Assembly: GCF_019175385.1 (NCBI RefSeq)
Contig: NC_083345.1
Location: forward strand, 118,051,657-118,115,656
Direction of reading: 5' to 3'
Origin: Lycium barbarum
Taxonomy: Eukaryota > Streptophyta > Magnoliopsida > Solanales > Solanaceae
Length of the DNA stretch: 64,000 nucleotides
The translations under genes were made by a program, and so were the position numbers. The notes below the pieces were generated by a model. It did no database searches. It was not told the origin of the DNA and saw only the letters and a list, made by a program, of their open reading frames with translations. Shown here piece after piece: positions 25,411 to 35,986 of the stretch (positions within the stretch are counted from its first letter, which is position 1; each line of letters starts with the position of its first letter).

Positions 25411-25749
25411 TTACGGGATGTCTGCCTCTAATCTTTCCATGTCATCCACTCGTAGAGTGGTCGAAGTAAGATCTTTAAAAAATAAGCTCAATTCTGTAAG
25501 TGCTTGCCACACATTACTGGGAAGCAGTTCACGAAAAGCAATAGGCATTAGTCGTTGCATGAACACATGGCAATCATGACTTTTCATGCCAAATAATCTT
25601 TTCGCGTTTGTGTCTGGACATCTACCCAAATTCGCAACATATCCATCTGGAAACTTCAAACCCTTCACCCAATTGAACAAGATAACTCTTTCTTCCTTAG
25701 CTATTGTATATATAGCTTTTGGATATTTTCCATTAGTGTCCTTTTCCAA
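25411..25749 (-). pseudogene. TNP2 DUF4218-like segment
   Basis: Contains LFGMKSHDCHVFMQRLMPIA and NVWQALTELSLFFKDL, the signature of the region that follows Transposase_21 in TNP2 proteins. The preceding GYVANLGRCPD part also fits. It ends at an internal stop near 25411; the coding continues at 25360-25260 and 25194-24874. Confidence 0.85.
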
Positions 25750-25995
25750 CTATGGTCGATCACAGTAATTTACCATATCTTGACGTGATTGTAGATTGTC
25801 TTTGGTTTTGTTATCAATATTAAGAATTGTATTAAATACATTATCAAAGACATTTTTTTCAATATGCATGACGTCAAGACTTACATATTCTCTGATTCGC
25901 GTTTTTCAATATGCATTAGAACTCCAATAAGGAAAATCCCAAAATATGATTCGCTTTTTCCATCCACAAGACTTACATATTCTCTGATTAACTTC

Positions 25996-26379
25996 CTATG
26001 CATCTAACTCTGTTACTTTCCTTATCCCCAAGTCACAAATTTGGTTCAAAATTTCCTCTCCTGTTCTATAGAGTGGTGATAGTCTTTTGACAGTCTTACC
26101 TTTGAGAAAGTTTTTACGATCTCTCCTAAAAGGATGATGTTGGTCAAGGAACATTCTATGACTATCAAACCAAGATGTTTTCCTGCCATGTTGTAATCTA
26201 AAGGATTGTGTTTCCTCCATACAATAAGGACATGCTAACTTGCCCGCAGTACTCCATCCTGATAACATAGAATATGCTGGGAAGTCACTGATTGTCCACA
26301 TCAAAGCTGCCCTCAGTTGAAAGCTTTGCTTTTTCGAGATGTCAAATGCTTCTACACCTGTCTCCCACAACAAAGTCAA
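25996..26379 (-). pseudogene. TNP2 Transposase_21 segment
   Basis: 127 residues continuing TNP2 beyond the hAT insertion: ALMWTISDFPAYSMLSGWST followed by a CPYC motif at about residues 50-53, then SHRMFLDQHHPFRRDRKNF. These are highly conserved blocks of Transposase_21 in plant CACTA elements. The frame ends at a stop (25996) that may belong to an intron or be a real nonsense change. The downstream gap contains the 22-bp direct repeat described for the gene. Confidence 0.9.
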
Positions 26380-27282
26380 TTCCTTTATTAGAGGTAGGGG
26401 TGCTCACGGGTCGGTTTGGATCGGTTTTTATTTAAAAAATAACCAAACCAATTGGGTCGGTTATTCAAATTGTCAAACCAAACCAAACCAAACTATATCG
26501 GTTTTTACTATTCGGTTTTTGTCGGTTTTTATCGGTTTTTGTCGGTTTTTAAAACACATTGTAGTCACTATTTAAATTTAAACTTATTTGAAATAGTATT
26601 GCCAAGAATAGTCACTCCTAAAACTAAACTCAGGAGCATACTTATTCTTAGCAATGGATAGTATTGCCAAGAACAGTAGAGCTAGCAGCCTAGCACAAAA
26701 TAAAAGTTGAAATTGTTAAAGCCATTCCTCAAATAGCAAGATGCCCCTTCAGTACCATAGTCCATAGTATCTCATGGCTTCAGCCATCATACTCTTTTGC
26801 TTATAAAAAGTCAAATATAAAGCTTATACAACAAAAGAATAATAAATCTTATACATCAAAAAAAAATGTGGCTCTTGTTCTGTTCTTCTTTTATGTAGAA
26901 TAATAAATCTTAACAATAGCTAGATTCATGAAATATTGATGGAAGGTCTTGCTGCAATTCAGATATGCTAAATGGAGAAAGAGAAGTCTTTTCAATCAGT
27001 TTCCATTTTGTTCATAATTTCAGGCAAGCTTAGGATTATGAAGCTGCTCGAAAAATCTACTAAAGTTTATGAGTCTCTACTTCATATTTAACACACCATA
27101 TATATGAATAAACAGAAAATAAAACATGGCTCAACACATAAAACAAAATTCATCCGGAACTTCAAGCAACAAGAATATAGTAGAAGTTGCTTCCATCATT
27201 TGAGCTAATCAATGCTCAAAACATCATCGGGATATTCTGAAAGAAAATAATTGAAATATTAACATTAAATGAATTCAGAAAC

Positions 27283-29407
27283 TTAAACATATTCACAAAG
27301 AGTTAAAGGTATAAAATTACCTTTTTCAACTATTTCAAGTTTTTGAATTTCCTCTAGAATATCTTCAATGTTGTATTCTTTGGGAGTTGACCTGAGCCAT
27401 TGTTGAGTGCAAATTAAAGCTTCTACAGTTTTTGGGGACAAAGAACTTCGATATGAATCAAGAATCCGTCCCCCGGTGCTAAAAGCCGATTGCAAGAACA
27501 TCTCTCGCAATCCTAGAAACAATTGGATACCTTTTGCTTGCATCTTTCCACCAAGCCATGATATTCAAATCTTTGGTTAACTCCATATCATCTATCAAGT
27601 ACCTCTCAAGATCATTCTTATTTCCAACATTATCTTCCTCTTGCAAATATTTTTCCCATTGTGATTGACATATCTCGCCACTATCACTTTCAGTCAACAT
27701 GTTAAATTGACCTCCCAAATTAATATCAGAAGTCTTAGAAGAAGAATCTTGGTAATGTTGATACAAACGAGTTAAAGTATTCATCACTTTCTCCGATCTC
27801 AAATTTCCCACCAAACTACCATAAGCATTGGCAAAAATGAACTTCACATACCTCATCTTGTACCGGGGATCCAATACAACAGCGACAAATAATAAAATAT
27901 TTATATTATCAAAATCGCCCCAATATTTATCAAACTTGACTTGCATCTTATCAGCCATATCAATCAACACCAAATCATCACCATGAGAATTTTTTTTAAT
28001 AAAACCAAGAAGATTAAAAAGCTCATGAAAGAAAGAATTTGAAGTAACATACAAAGTTCCCGAAAATTTCAAAGTAATCTGATAGAAAATGTCGAGAAAC
28101 TTTGTAAAACCTTTTACCTTCTTCCAATCATCCCCACTTGGATGCCCTCTGCTCCCATTCATTTCAAGACAACGCTTTTGGTACTTGTGATCATCAACAA
28201 ACATTCTTGAAAAGGCCTTTTCAAACTTAATAGCTGCACTCAACATCATATATGTTAAGTTCCACCTAGTTTCGACATCTAAACTCAAAAGACCATGACT
28301 ATCTATTTTAACCTTTTCAACAAACAACTTAAATGAAGCAAATCTGGAAGGAGAGGACTTAACATACTTCACAACATTCCTGACCCGAGAAATGGACTCA
28401 TTATGATCACTTAACCCTTCCTTTACAATTAAATTCAGAATGTGAGCATTACATCTTACATGTAGAAAGTCATTGTTCAAGATGATACCTTTCCAGTCAT
28501 CAATCCTCACCTTCAAGTGTCTAATTGCAGCATCATTGGCAGTAGCATTATCTAGGGTCACGGTGAATGGAGTGTCAACCTCCCAATCTATCAAACAAGC
28601 CTCGATCGCCTTTGCAATTGTCTCACCCTTATGATCTGGAACTTGAAAAAAGTTAAGAATTTTCTTTTGCAAGTTCCAATTATCATCAATCCAATGGGCA
28701 GTTATAACCATATAGGTTAGGTTTTGAAGCGATGTCCATGTATCGCTAGTGAGACATATATGTTGGTTCTTAATAAGCTTTTTTAGCTTTTCTTTTTCCT
28801 CGTGATAGATTCTCAAACAATGTCTAGCAACAGTCATACGAGAGGGAAAAACAAAATTAGGCAAAATAAGTGACATCAATCTCTTTAAACCTTCCCCTTC
28901 GACGACTTTAAATGGTTGTTCATCAATTATAACAAATTCAGCAATAGCCTTTCGCACTTCATTGATATTAAACACGACTTTTTCCATCTTACCAGTACCA
29001 CTATTACCTCCTTGTCCCCCTCCTTCAATAGAGTAAGACCTGATTCTCCCTTGCTTCCTGTCAATGAATCTAAAAGGGGAATTTTTACAAGTATTATTCA
29101 AATGATTCCATAATGTAGTTGTCCCATTTGTCCTACTATCAGAAGAAAATTTTTTAGCACAATAATTGCACGAGGCCTTTCGCTTACCATCTTTATCAAT
29201 ACATTTGGAAAAGTATTTCCAAATTTGAGATGTTTCCCTTCCCGTTTCAATGCCAAGATTAGTTTCAGCCAGTGTTGTTCTTTTGTGCTTTTTTGGAGGA
29301 GAGGGAATACTTGAATCAGCAACTCGCCTTTTGTTACCTTCTAGTCGAGAAATTATCTCTGCTTCTGAAGGATCTTTCACCTCTGCTTCTGAAGCTTTTG
29401 GTTCCAT
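27283..29407 (-). pseudogene. hAT transposase, BED zinc-finger, frame broken in the dimerisation domain
   Basis: The main frame (29407-27479, 642 residues) has a BED-type finger at residues about 60-110 (C80, C83, H102, C107), an RNase H-like catalytic core (SDTWTS with D222; LDNATAND with D286; ETRWNLTYMM; VVLDPRYKM) and the start of the hAT C-terminal dimerisation domain (RYPIVSRIARDVLAI, residues about 626-640). It then stops. The domain continues in another frame (27543-27283) as SAFSTGGRILD and SLSPKTVEALICTQQWL. Between DVLAI and SAFSTGG the usual PVSTVASE-type stretch is missing, so a short deletion both removed conserved residues and shifted the frame. It resembles RICESLEEPER-like domesticated/hAT proteins. 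Unlikely to be active. Confidence 0.92.
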
Positions 29408-30342
29408 CTGCGAGAAAGACGAAAGATGGAATCACAGGTGAAGAAAAATTAAAAAAAATGATGATAGAAAAAACTAGAAATTTCGCTCCCTATTTTTTTC
29501 CCATCCCCCCCCCCCCCCCCCACCTTCCATTTATTTCGTTGTTAATTATTCTTATTTGGTTCCCTCATTTAGTTCTTCTCTTTAACAAATTGAAAGAAAA
29601 TAGAAAATCAAAACTCTTTGCAAACCCTAGTGTTCATCGTCCCAAAATGGACTGCTTCACTGTACCAAGCTTCGAAAATGGCATAATCTTTTCTCATGCA
29701 CCAGAAAATTAATTTCTAAATCACCCATTGAAAAAGGAAAGAAGAAAAAAAGAAACTAACAATACAAAGAACAATATACTCGAAAAGATAACAAAAGGTG
29801 CTTAAGAGATGAAATTACATGATCATTGCTGGGAGATACTGCTTCCATGGACACCTCTTGACTCTTGACTTGAGTTAGGGTTTTTGGAGAATATAATGTG
29901 AAATGTATAACCGTGGATACTGCTGGGTGCTGGCATATGAAGTCCACATTTTGTGTACTTTTACTTTGGGTCCAACCGTGCAAGATGGGCTTATTTCATT
30001 AGAAGTCCATCAAAATATTTTGACCCAATATAGTTTAATTCAAAAGCGTGGCCCAAGATCAAGAGTATAAAAACCCAATATAAATTGTAATTTTTTCATA
30101 AAAAAATTAAAATACACACACATATATATACAAATTTAATTTTTAAAATATGTATATATAAAGTCGGTTTGGTTCGGTTTTTTTCGGTTTTTTTAGACTT
30201 GAAACCAAAACCAAACCAAATATAGTCAGTTTTTAAATTTAAAAACCAAACCAAATCAAACCAAATAAATGTCGGGTTTTTTTTCCGATTTGGTTTGGTT
30301 ATCGGTTTGGTTCGGTTTTTCGGTTTTTCCTGTTCATCCCTA
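29408..30342. other. hAT 5' region; no further gene
   Basis: The upstream part of the hAT element in transposase orientation: 17-C homopolymer at 29505-29521, then AT-rich DNA, then cggtt-type subterminal repeats from about 30160 to 30340. No other coding frame is supported. Confidence 0.6.
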
Positions 30343-31244
30343 ATTAGAGGTTGCAGATAAACATCAATTTTATGTTTGGGATTGTTTGGCCCAGGAACAA
30401 TGACAGTTAAGAACATATATGCCTCTTTCATACACATTCCTGGAGGCAAATTGTATGGGGTGACAATCACTGGCCACGAAGAGTATTTCCTCTCAGATTG
30501 ATTAAACGGTTGGAAACCATCAGTACATAACCCTAACCTTACATTCCTTGGTTCAGCAGCAAAAAAAGAATGAGTTTCATTGAAGTTCTTCCAAGCCTCA
30601 GAGTCTGATGGATGACGCATTACCCCATCCTCTTGTGTATGCTCATGATGCCATCTCATGTCGGCAGCTGTAGCATGGGATGCATATAATCTTTTCAATC
30701 TAGGAATCAAAGGAAAATAATACATTTTCTTGTAAGGGACCAATTTCCTCTTACGAGAGCCGACACGACGCTTATACCTCTGGTTACCACAAAATTTACA
30801 ACATGTATGGTGTTCATCATCACCCCAATACAACATACATCCTGAATCACAACAATCAATTTTTTCAACTGGCAAACCCAAACTACGCACTAGTTTCTTA
30901 GTCTGATAATAGCTATCAAGCACTTTGTTATCTTCAGGTAAAGCGTCTTTCAACAATTGTATCATTTGGTTATAACCTCTCTGTGACAAAGTATTCTCCA
31001 TTTTAATATTTAACATTCTAGAGACTACTGCAAGTTGAGAGAGAGAAGAACCGGGATATAATTTTTCATCAGCAGCTTGTAGCAAATTGTAAAATCTTTG
31101 GGACTCGGGTTGATAACCATCATGCAAATCATTACCAGAAGCTATCTCACCGATCACATCTTTTTCCCCTTGATACTCCCAAACAAAATAGTCCTCAACA
31201 AATCCAAAATTTAAAAGGTGATATTCAACGATTTCAACATCCAT
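30096..31244 (-). pseudogene. TNP2 N-terminal segment, running into the hAT end
   Basis: The 382-residue frame is TNP2 for about 298 residues (YHLLNFGF near the start; ANDLHDGYQ-like acidic region; CCDSGCMLYW and CKFCGNQRYK zinc-binding-like cysteines at about residues 127-157; WHHEHTQEDGVMRHPSDSEA at about 199; ASGNDL..., GFQPFNQSERKYSSWPVIV at about 245; PPGMCMKEAYMFLTVIVPGP at about 270). From 30350 downward it reads the hAT terminal repeats as KPKNRTKPITKPNRKK, a chimeric tail without meaning. Confidence 0.9.
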
Positions 31245-31420
31245 GTATTTAATGTTGTGACATTTGTTTACATGGACATATAACCTTGTTACCGCTCATG
31301 CAATTTCGTTGAGAAAGTGCAAATTGGATAAAATTATCTACACCGGTTACAAAGCTAGAGTTTATGCCCCCCTCGGCCATCCAACTTATTGTACATCCAA
31401 TCACGCTCTAGATTATTCAT

Positions 31421-32229
31421 GTTCCTATTAATGTTGACATAAACAAAGCAATCAAATTAATGTTCTGTCTTCATATCATTAATACAACCGAATGACCTCT
31501 AAATGGAAGAACAAGCTGAAATAACTTAGTGAAACAGACCATATCATTCACCTTTTAGTTAAAAAAAATGACAAACTGAAATTAACAAAACTGAAACTGA
31601 AACAAAAAAAATCGAGTAAGAAACCCAGTTCACTAACACTGATTTCAAATCACAGATTATATAAATAATGTTGAGTTCTTCAAGCTTTTTATCGACACGC
31701 AATAAATTAAAACAAACTTTAACCACCAAATAATATTATCCTACAAGATTTAGCACAAACAAAGGTCGAATTTCCATTTTCATCAGATTTTCGCCCAAAT
31801 AGAGATTCCCAATACTTAACCTTCAAATAAATTATAAACCCAACAGTTTTCAACACACCCAACTTCGATTTTAGCCAAAACAAACACTTAAAACACTCTG
31901 TCATTTAGATAATAAGCAAGAAAACACAGATATCTTAATTTCGTTTTAGATTTAATGTCAGAAAACATAAAAAAGGAGGTAAAGAAGAAAGAAACTGCCC
32001 ATAACACATACAAAAATCAAAACATACCTTTCCTTTAGATAAAAGTTGCAGTAGAAGAAGAGAAAAAACACAATGTAAACCCTAGATTCACATTATTTTG
32101 ATCTATGTTGTGCTCTCTCTCTCTATGTTACCAATTTCGCACAGTCTATCTCTCTATCCGTGTTGGCTACTGTGTTGGAAATGAAAGAATGCGTAACCTA
32201 GCTAGGAGATATCTTTTGTTTTTTACATT
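31421..32229. other. Upstream region of TNP2; no gene seen
   Basis: AT-rich, with a CT run (32112-32124) and short frames only. As the 5' side of the TNP2 gene it should hold the promoter and untranslated leader, possibly with an intron; no single TATA box stands out. Confidence 0.45.
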
Positions 32230-32645
32230 TAACGACGGAATAGCGACGGATTTTATAATCCGTCGCTAAATAATACATTGATTTCTTTTAATAGTTAATA
32301 TTGCGACAAAATTTTCCGTTGCTGCAAATATATATTTTTTTCTAGAAAAAATAAAGGCCTAGCAACGGATATTTCGTTGCTGAATCCGTCGCTAATTAAA
32401 AATAAAATTTGTCGCGCCTCTTCTGTTGCTAAATTTGTAGTAAATTTAAGGTGCCAAAAATTCGCGCTAATTATTAGTAACGAAACTCATTTTTCGTTGC
32501 TAATCCGTCGCTATATAATGAGATAAAATTTTAGTTTCTTTTTTTGCGACAAAATGAGGTATCCGTAGCTAATCCGTCGTTAATTAGCGACAGAATATGG
32601 TCTGTCGCTAATATTCCGTCACTAAACGCTGATTTTTTAGTAGTG
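32230..32645. repeat. Right CACTA TIR and subterminal repeats
   Basis: The same core words as at the left end (acgacggaatagcgacgg at 32232, then repeated ccgtcgctaa/ttgcgac variants) lead into the TIR at 32616-32645. In transposase-gene orientation this is the 5' end, so it probably also contains the TNP2 promoter. Confidence 0.85.
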
Positions 32646-32689
32646 GTAGGGTCGTGATCCCCCGACTTCATTATGGACATCTATACGTA

Positions 32690-32890
32690 TCCTGCCTCAC
32701 CATGAAGGAAGTAGTGTATAAGGTGAGTGTATGCCATAACAGACATCTGTAACTTAATAGTGTTCTGCCTCACCTTGAAGGGACAATACATAAGGTGAGT
32801 GTATACAATACATGACATACTTAACTTAATGGTATTCTGCTTCACCTCGGAGGAAACAATGTATGAGGTGAGTGTATATAACATACGACA
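32690..32890. repeat. Tandem repeat of three units of about 68 bp in the LTR
   Basis: Each unit carries a cctgcctcacc-like start, gaagg, then ataaggtgagtgtat and a cataac/acatac tail. Three units are seen, and the other LTR has the same array at 37543-37742, so it predates the insertion of the element. Confidence 0.8.
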
Positions 32891-34003
32891 TCATTAGCGT
32901 TATAGGAATGTCATAACATGAACTCTAGAGTCTTTAGACTCAAGCTTATCATCATTGTACTCATAGCATATCTCTTATCTCATATAGCTATTCATGATCA
33001 TAGACTCTTGACTTTCTGGGGTATATATAGAGAATTCATGTAGAGAAAGGAGAATTATACCATCGGATTCATGCCATAGAAAGAAAGGACTAGCCTCACA
33101 TACCTTTGGCATTTACTATTCTTATCGCTTGCTTGCTTCCCCTATGATGCACTCATGTATACCTTCAAGAGAATTCATGTCGTCATTAGCTAAGCAATTA
33201 TAAGAACGGACTACTATTTTTAGGGAAAATTGGGCAGCATTTCCTTCATTTATACTACTTTCCGCCACGTTCCATATCAACTCTCCACATTCATAGTGAC
33301 ACTCACAAGATCGTATCAATAATCTCCATCCATCTACATTTGGCAAAATCTAACATTTTCTCCAATTTCTTCATAATTATGATTATGGCTCATCATCACG
33401 TTTTCACATATCTAATACTTATTTCGTGGTCTAAATATCATTTATAACGTGTTTGTAATCTCAACATATCCATTTTCATGATTTCATTCAACTACCATCC
33501 AATTGTGACATTATTCATCCATTCAAGACCCACTTCCCATGCTTTTCTACAATCCAAGCATTTTAGCTTTCTAATACCTTAAACAACACAATAAAACCAT
33601 GAAACATACCTTAGATGATGGTGGAACAAGCTTAGAGTTGAATCCTCCCTTTATCACCAAAACCCTTCTTCACCTTCCTTAGGATTTTCTTGAAGAAGAT
33701 GAATCCTACTTGAGTTTCACACACTTGGGTTCATGAATTTGATGTTGTCAATCTTGGTTCCCTTTGATTTTTCTTGTAGTTGGAATGTTGAGAGGGTTCT
33801 AGAGGGTTTTAGGACCACAAATGGTGAAAAACTGGGTTAAAAACGAAATTGGGTCTATATATAATTGTCCAGAAGATTTTGGACTGACACAACATGCGGC
33901 ACGCTTTGCGAGATGCAAAGCATTCCTGCGAACCGCATGTTGGGTCGCAAAACATGCCAGCTGACCTACTCTCACTGGCACACTTTGTGGTCAAAGTGCG
34001 GAA

Positions 34004-34100
34004 CCGCATGTCGAACTTGCGAGCCGCATGTCGAACTTGCGAAACCGCATGTCTAACTTGCGGAGCTGCATGTCTAACTTGCGGAGCCGCATGTTGTGCC
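34004..34100. repeat. 21-bp tandem repeat in the LTR, left copy
   Basis: Four and a half units of ccgcatgtcKaacttgcggag type, spaced 20-21 bp (starts at 34004, 34024, 34045, 34066, 34087), GC-rich against an AT-rich LTR. The homologous array is at 38855-38950. Confidence 0.85.
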
Positions 34101-34627
34101 GCAAGGTGCGCCAAGCTGTCCGTCGTATAATGGCCATAACGTGTGATCCCGATATGATATGAGGGCCCACGACCTATGGTTAGAAAGCTCTTTCAATTAT
34201 CTATAACTTCTATTTCTAGAGAAGTTTCCACATTACAAACTTATAATGGCGTTTTGGCCCCTCCGAGTAAGATCATCCGAAAATGTTTCCTTAAGTCGCC
34301 CTTTTGGATGGCTTATGCCCATATTTGGCTTATGGGTCCTTTTTAAGACTTGCTCAACATTCTATATACTACTCATATTCATCTTCATATATCCCTTAAA
34401 AAACTTCGGTGTGTGTGGGCCCCAATTAGCTTGTAGCAACGAGGGCTTTTCGGTACGTGACCTATGAACCAATTCAACTCATATGGTCTCCTAAATGTCA
34501 TATGTATGCCATTATTACACTCTTATACTATAACCTTTATCCTTAATCCCCACATAATTTGCTCTTCCTCCGGCCCATACTAAGCTGGCTACGACCTTGG
34601 TGGCACGAAATTTTCCAGGGTGTAACA

Positions 34628-35944
34628 CTCTTCCCCCCTTTTGGAACATTCGTCCTCAAATGTTAAACTATTCGGGAATTTTACGAAATTTCGCCATATA
34701 TTTTCCTGTAGCTGACTCGGAGTTTCATGACCACACTATTCTTGCTTACCTCTTATTCCTCTTCTTTATTTTTTTTTTGTACTCGCTTGGTTTCATCGGC
34801 GACGCATAAATACTTGAAAATCGCATAATCGTTCTTGCATGATTCGTGTACATACATTTCTATACATATACAAGTATCCACATCCGTATTTGTATTCGTA
34901 ATCGTACTCATTTACCCATCATTAGACTTATTCTGCACAACTCTCACTCTTTGTTTTAGAGTCTATATCTGTCACATCTTAGAGTCTATCATTTCAATCT
35001 CTACACTTATATTACCTTTACTCGCTTCCCCCCCTTTTAGGGTTTTACTTGTACCATTCTTAAATCCGTTACCTCACCTTCAAACATTTAATTCATATAT
35101 CCCTTACTATACTATATCTCATTTATGTTGTTTCCCATAATTTACAACTACGATAATTTATGTGGGAGGTCTTAGCATACTCATCTACTGCCCCCATGGC
35201 TCGCATGTTGGTTTCATACTTGCATTCACTCTTTATTCATATGGAACATGACACATCTTTAGTCGTTTCCTTGCTATACTTTACTTACTTTGTATCCCCG
35301 TTATCGCTATATCCTCATTATATCCTGATCTTAATCAACTCTATAGAGTGACACTTCTTGGTCTCATTCACAAATCTTGCTCATAAAATAGATTAAACCT
35401 TGCGAAGCGAGCATACTTAACCTGTTACTCTTTTTGATTATCCCTATTTCACTTACCACATAAGTCATTTCACCAATGTATTCACATTCATTATATCCCT
35501 TCATATTCATATCTCTATCTCCGCAATGCTGTTATTTTATTTCTTGCTAATAAACTTATCATATTTTACTCGTGCTTATACATCCAATCGCTACTCCATT
35601 ATCGCATAGAGTTAGACATTTCTCCTCCATGTCATGTTTTTGTGCTACTAATCTCCTTTGTTCACTCTAGCATTTCTCTTTACCGTATCATTGTCGCTCC
35701 TATAACTGCCATTACTATCAATTCAATAGTATCTAGCTCAATTCTTGAAGTCATTAACGATACTTCTAGCTTAATCTCATTTTGCCATTATTCTTTTGCA
35801 CATCATCTTTTCTTATTAGGACATCTTACAAGCTTAATTCTTATCTCCTTTGGATTCTAGAAATATTTCGACAGAGTTTCCTCTATATTTCTTACTATCC
35901 CAAAACCTGCACGCAGCAAATACCAATAATGCCTCACAGGGCCA

Positions 35945-35986
<42 letters not shown>

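Larger units (their letters stand above)
26395..30342 (-). mobile_element. hAT DNA transposon inserted in TNP2, 8-bp TSD ATTAGAGG
   Basis: Flanked by ATTAGAGG at 26387-26394 and 30343-30350, the 8-bp duplication typical of hAT elements. Termini are TAGGGGTGCTCA (left) and, as reverse complement of the right end, TAGGGATGAACA: 9 of 12 match. Both subterminal regions are filled with cggttt/ggttcgg and aaaccgaacc words over about 150-200 bp. The transposase is on the minus strand. TNP2 coding matches perfectly across the insertion, so the hAT came after the CACTA element. A 17-base C run (29505-29521) lies in the transposase-proximal side. Confidence 0.95.
23838..31420 (-). pseudogene. TNP2-type CACTA transposase gene, split by hAT insertion
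   Basis: Catalyses CACTA excision and insertion in the nucleus when intact. Minus-strand pieces in order: a Transpos_assoc-like start at 31420-31250 (WMYNKLDGRG, then GVDNFIQFAL, then ICPCK), N-terminal part 31244-30351, Transposase_21 part 26386-25996, DUF4218-like part 25749-25411 and 25194-24874, DUF4216-like C-terminus 24575-23838. The hAT element (26395-30342) interrupts it exactly between DVYLQPLI and the continuing LLWETGVEAFDIS block. Two further breaks lie near the start: reading frame changes at the C6 run 31367-31372 and again near 31261-31269. Introns explain some gaps; a short direct repeat at 25876-25897 and 25968-25989 lies in one. The gene is dead as it stands. Confidence 0.9.
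16241..32645 (-). mobile_element. CACTA (En/Spm-type) DNA transposon with nested hAT
   Basis: Terminal inverted repeats of 30 bp with one mismatch (16241-16270 and 32616-32645) begin CACTACTAAAAAA. The flanking 3-bp duplication is GTA (16237-16239 and 32646-32648); one extra T (16240) lies between the left copy and the CACTA terminus. The sister LTR has a single GTA at 37497-37499, proving the insertion. Subterminal regions are packed with ttagcgacgg/ccgtcgctaa words. Coding capacity is on the minus strand in En/Spm order: a TNP2-type transposase (31.4 to 23.8 kb), then a Transposase_24-type gene (20.5 to 16.9 kb). Without the hAT insert it is about 12.4 kb. TNP2 is broken, so this copy is non-autonomous now, though its ends look competent. 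Confidence 0.95.
15382..34627 (-). repeat. 3' LTR of the non-coding retroelement, split by the CACTA insertion
   Basis: The LTR occupies 15382-16239 and resumes after the CACTA element at 32649, ending GGGTGTAACA at 34627. The joined halves align with the unbroken LTR at 36642-39405. A copy of roughly 75 bp present here (about 34295-34370) is missing from the other LTR near 39150. It contains tandem units of gtataagctgcccgtccatat type (15985-16145), units of about 70 bp (32690-32890) and 21-bp units (34004-34100). Confidence 0.85.

Noticed and set aside
29272..29712. 146-residue plus-strand frame at the hAT transposase start
   Set aside because: Antisense of the hAT N-terminus plus the 17-C run (poly-proline); no independent support.
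32690..32890. Possible satellite DNA
   Set aside because: Only three units, confined to one LTR family and present in both LTRs.
34004..34100. Regular short repeats resembling a CRISPR array
   Set aside because: The 21-bp units are contiguous with no spacers, in a plant LTR, and duplicated in the sister LTR.
33809..34114. Cys/Arg-rich minus-strand frame, and its counterpart at 38660-38989
   Set aside because: Translation of the 21-bp GC-rich tandem repeat; the periodic residues come from the repeat, not from a protein family.
34835..35140. 101-residue hydrophobic plus-strand frame
   Set aside because: Pyrimidine-rich, non-coding retroelement interior; looks membrane-like only because T-rich codons give Phe, Leu and Ile.
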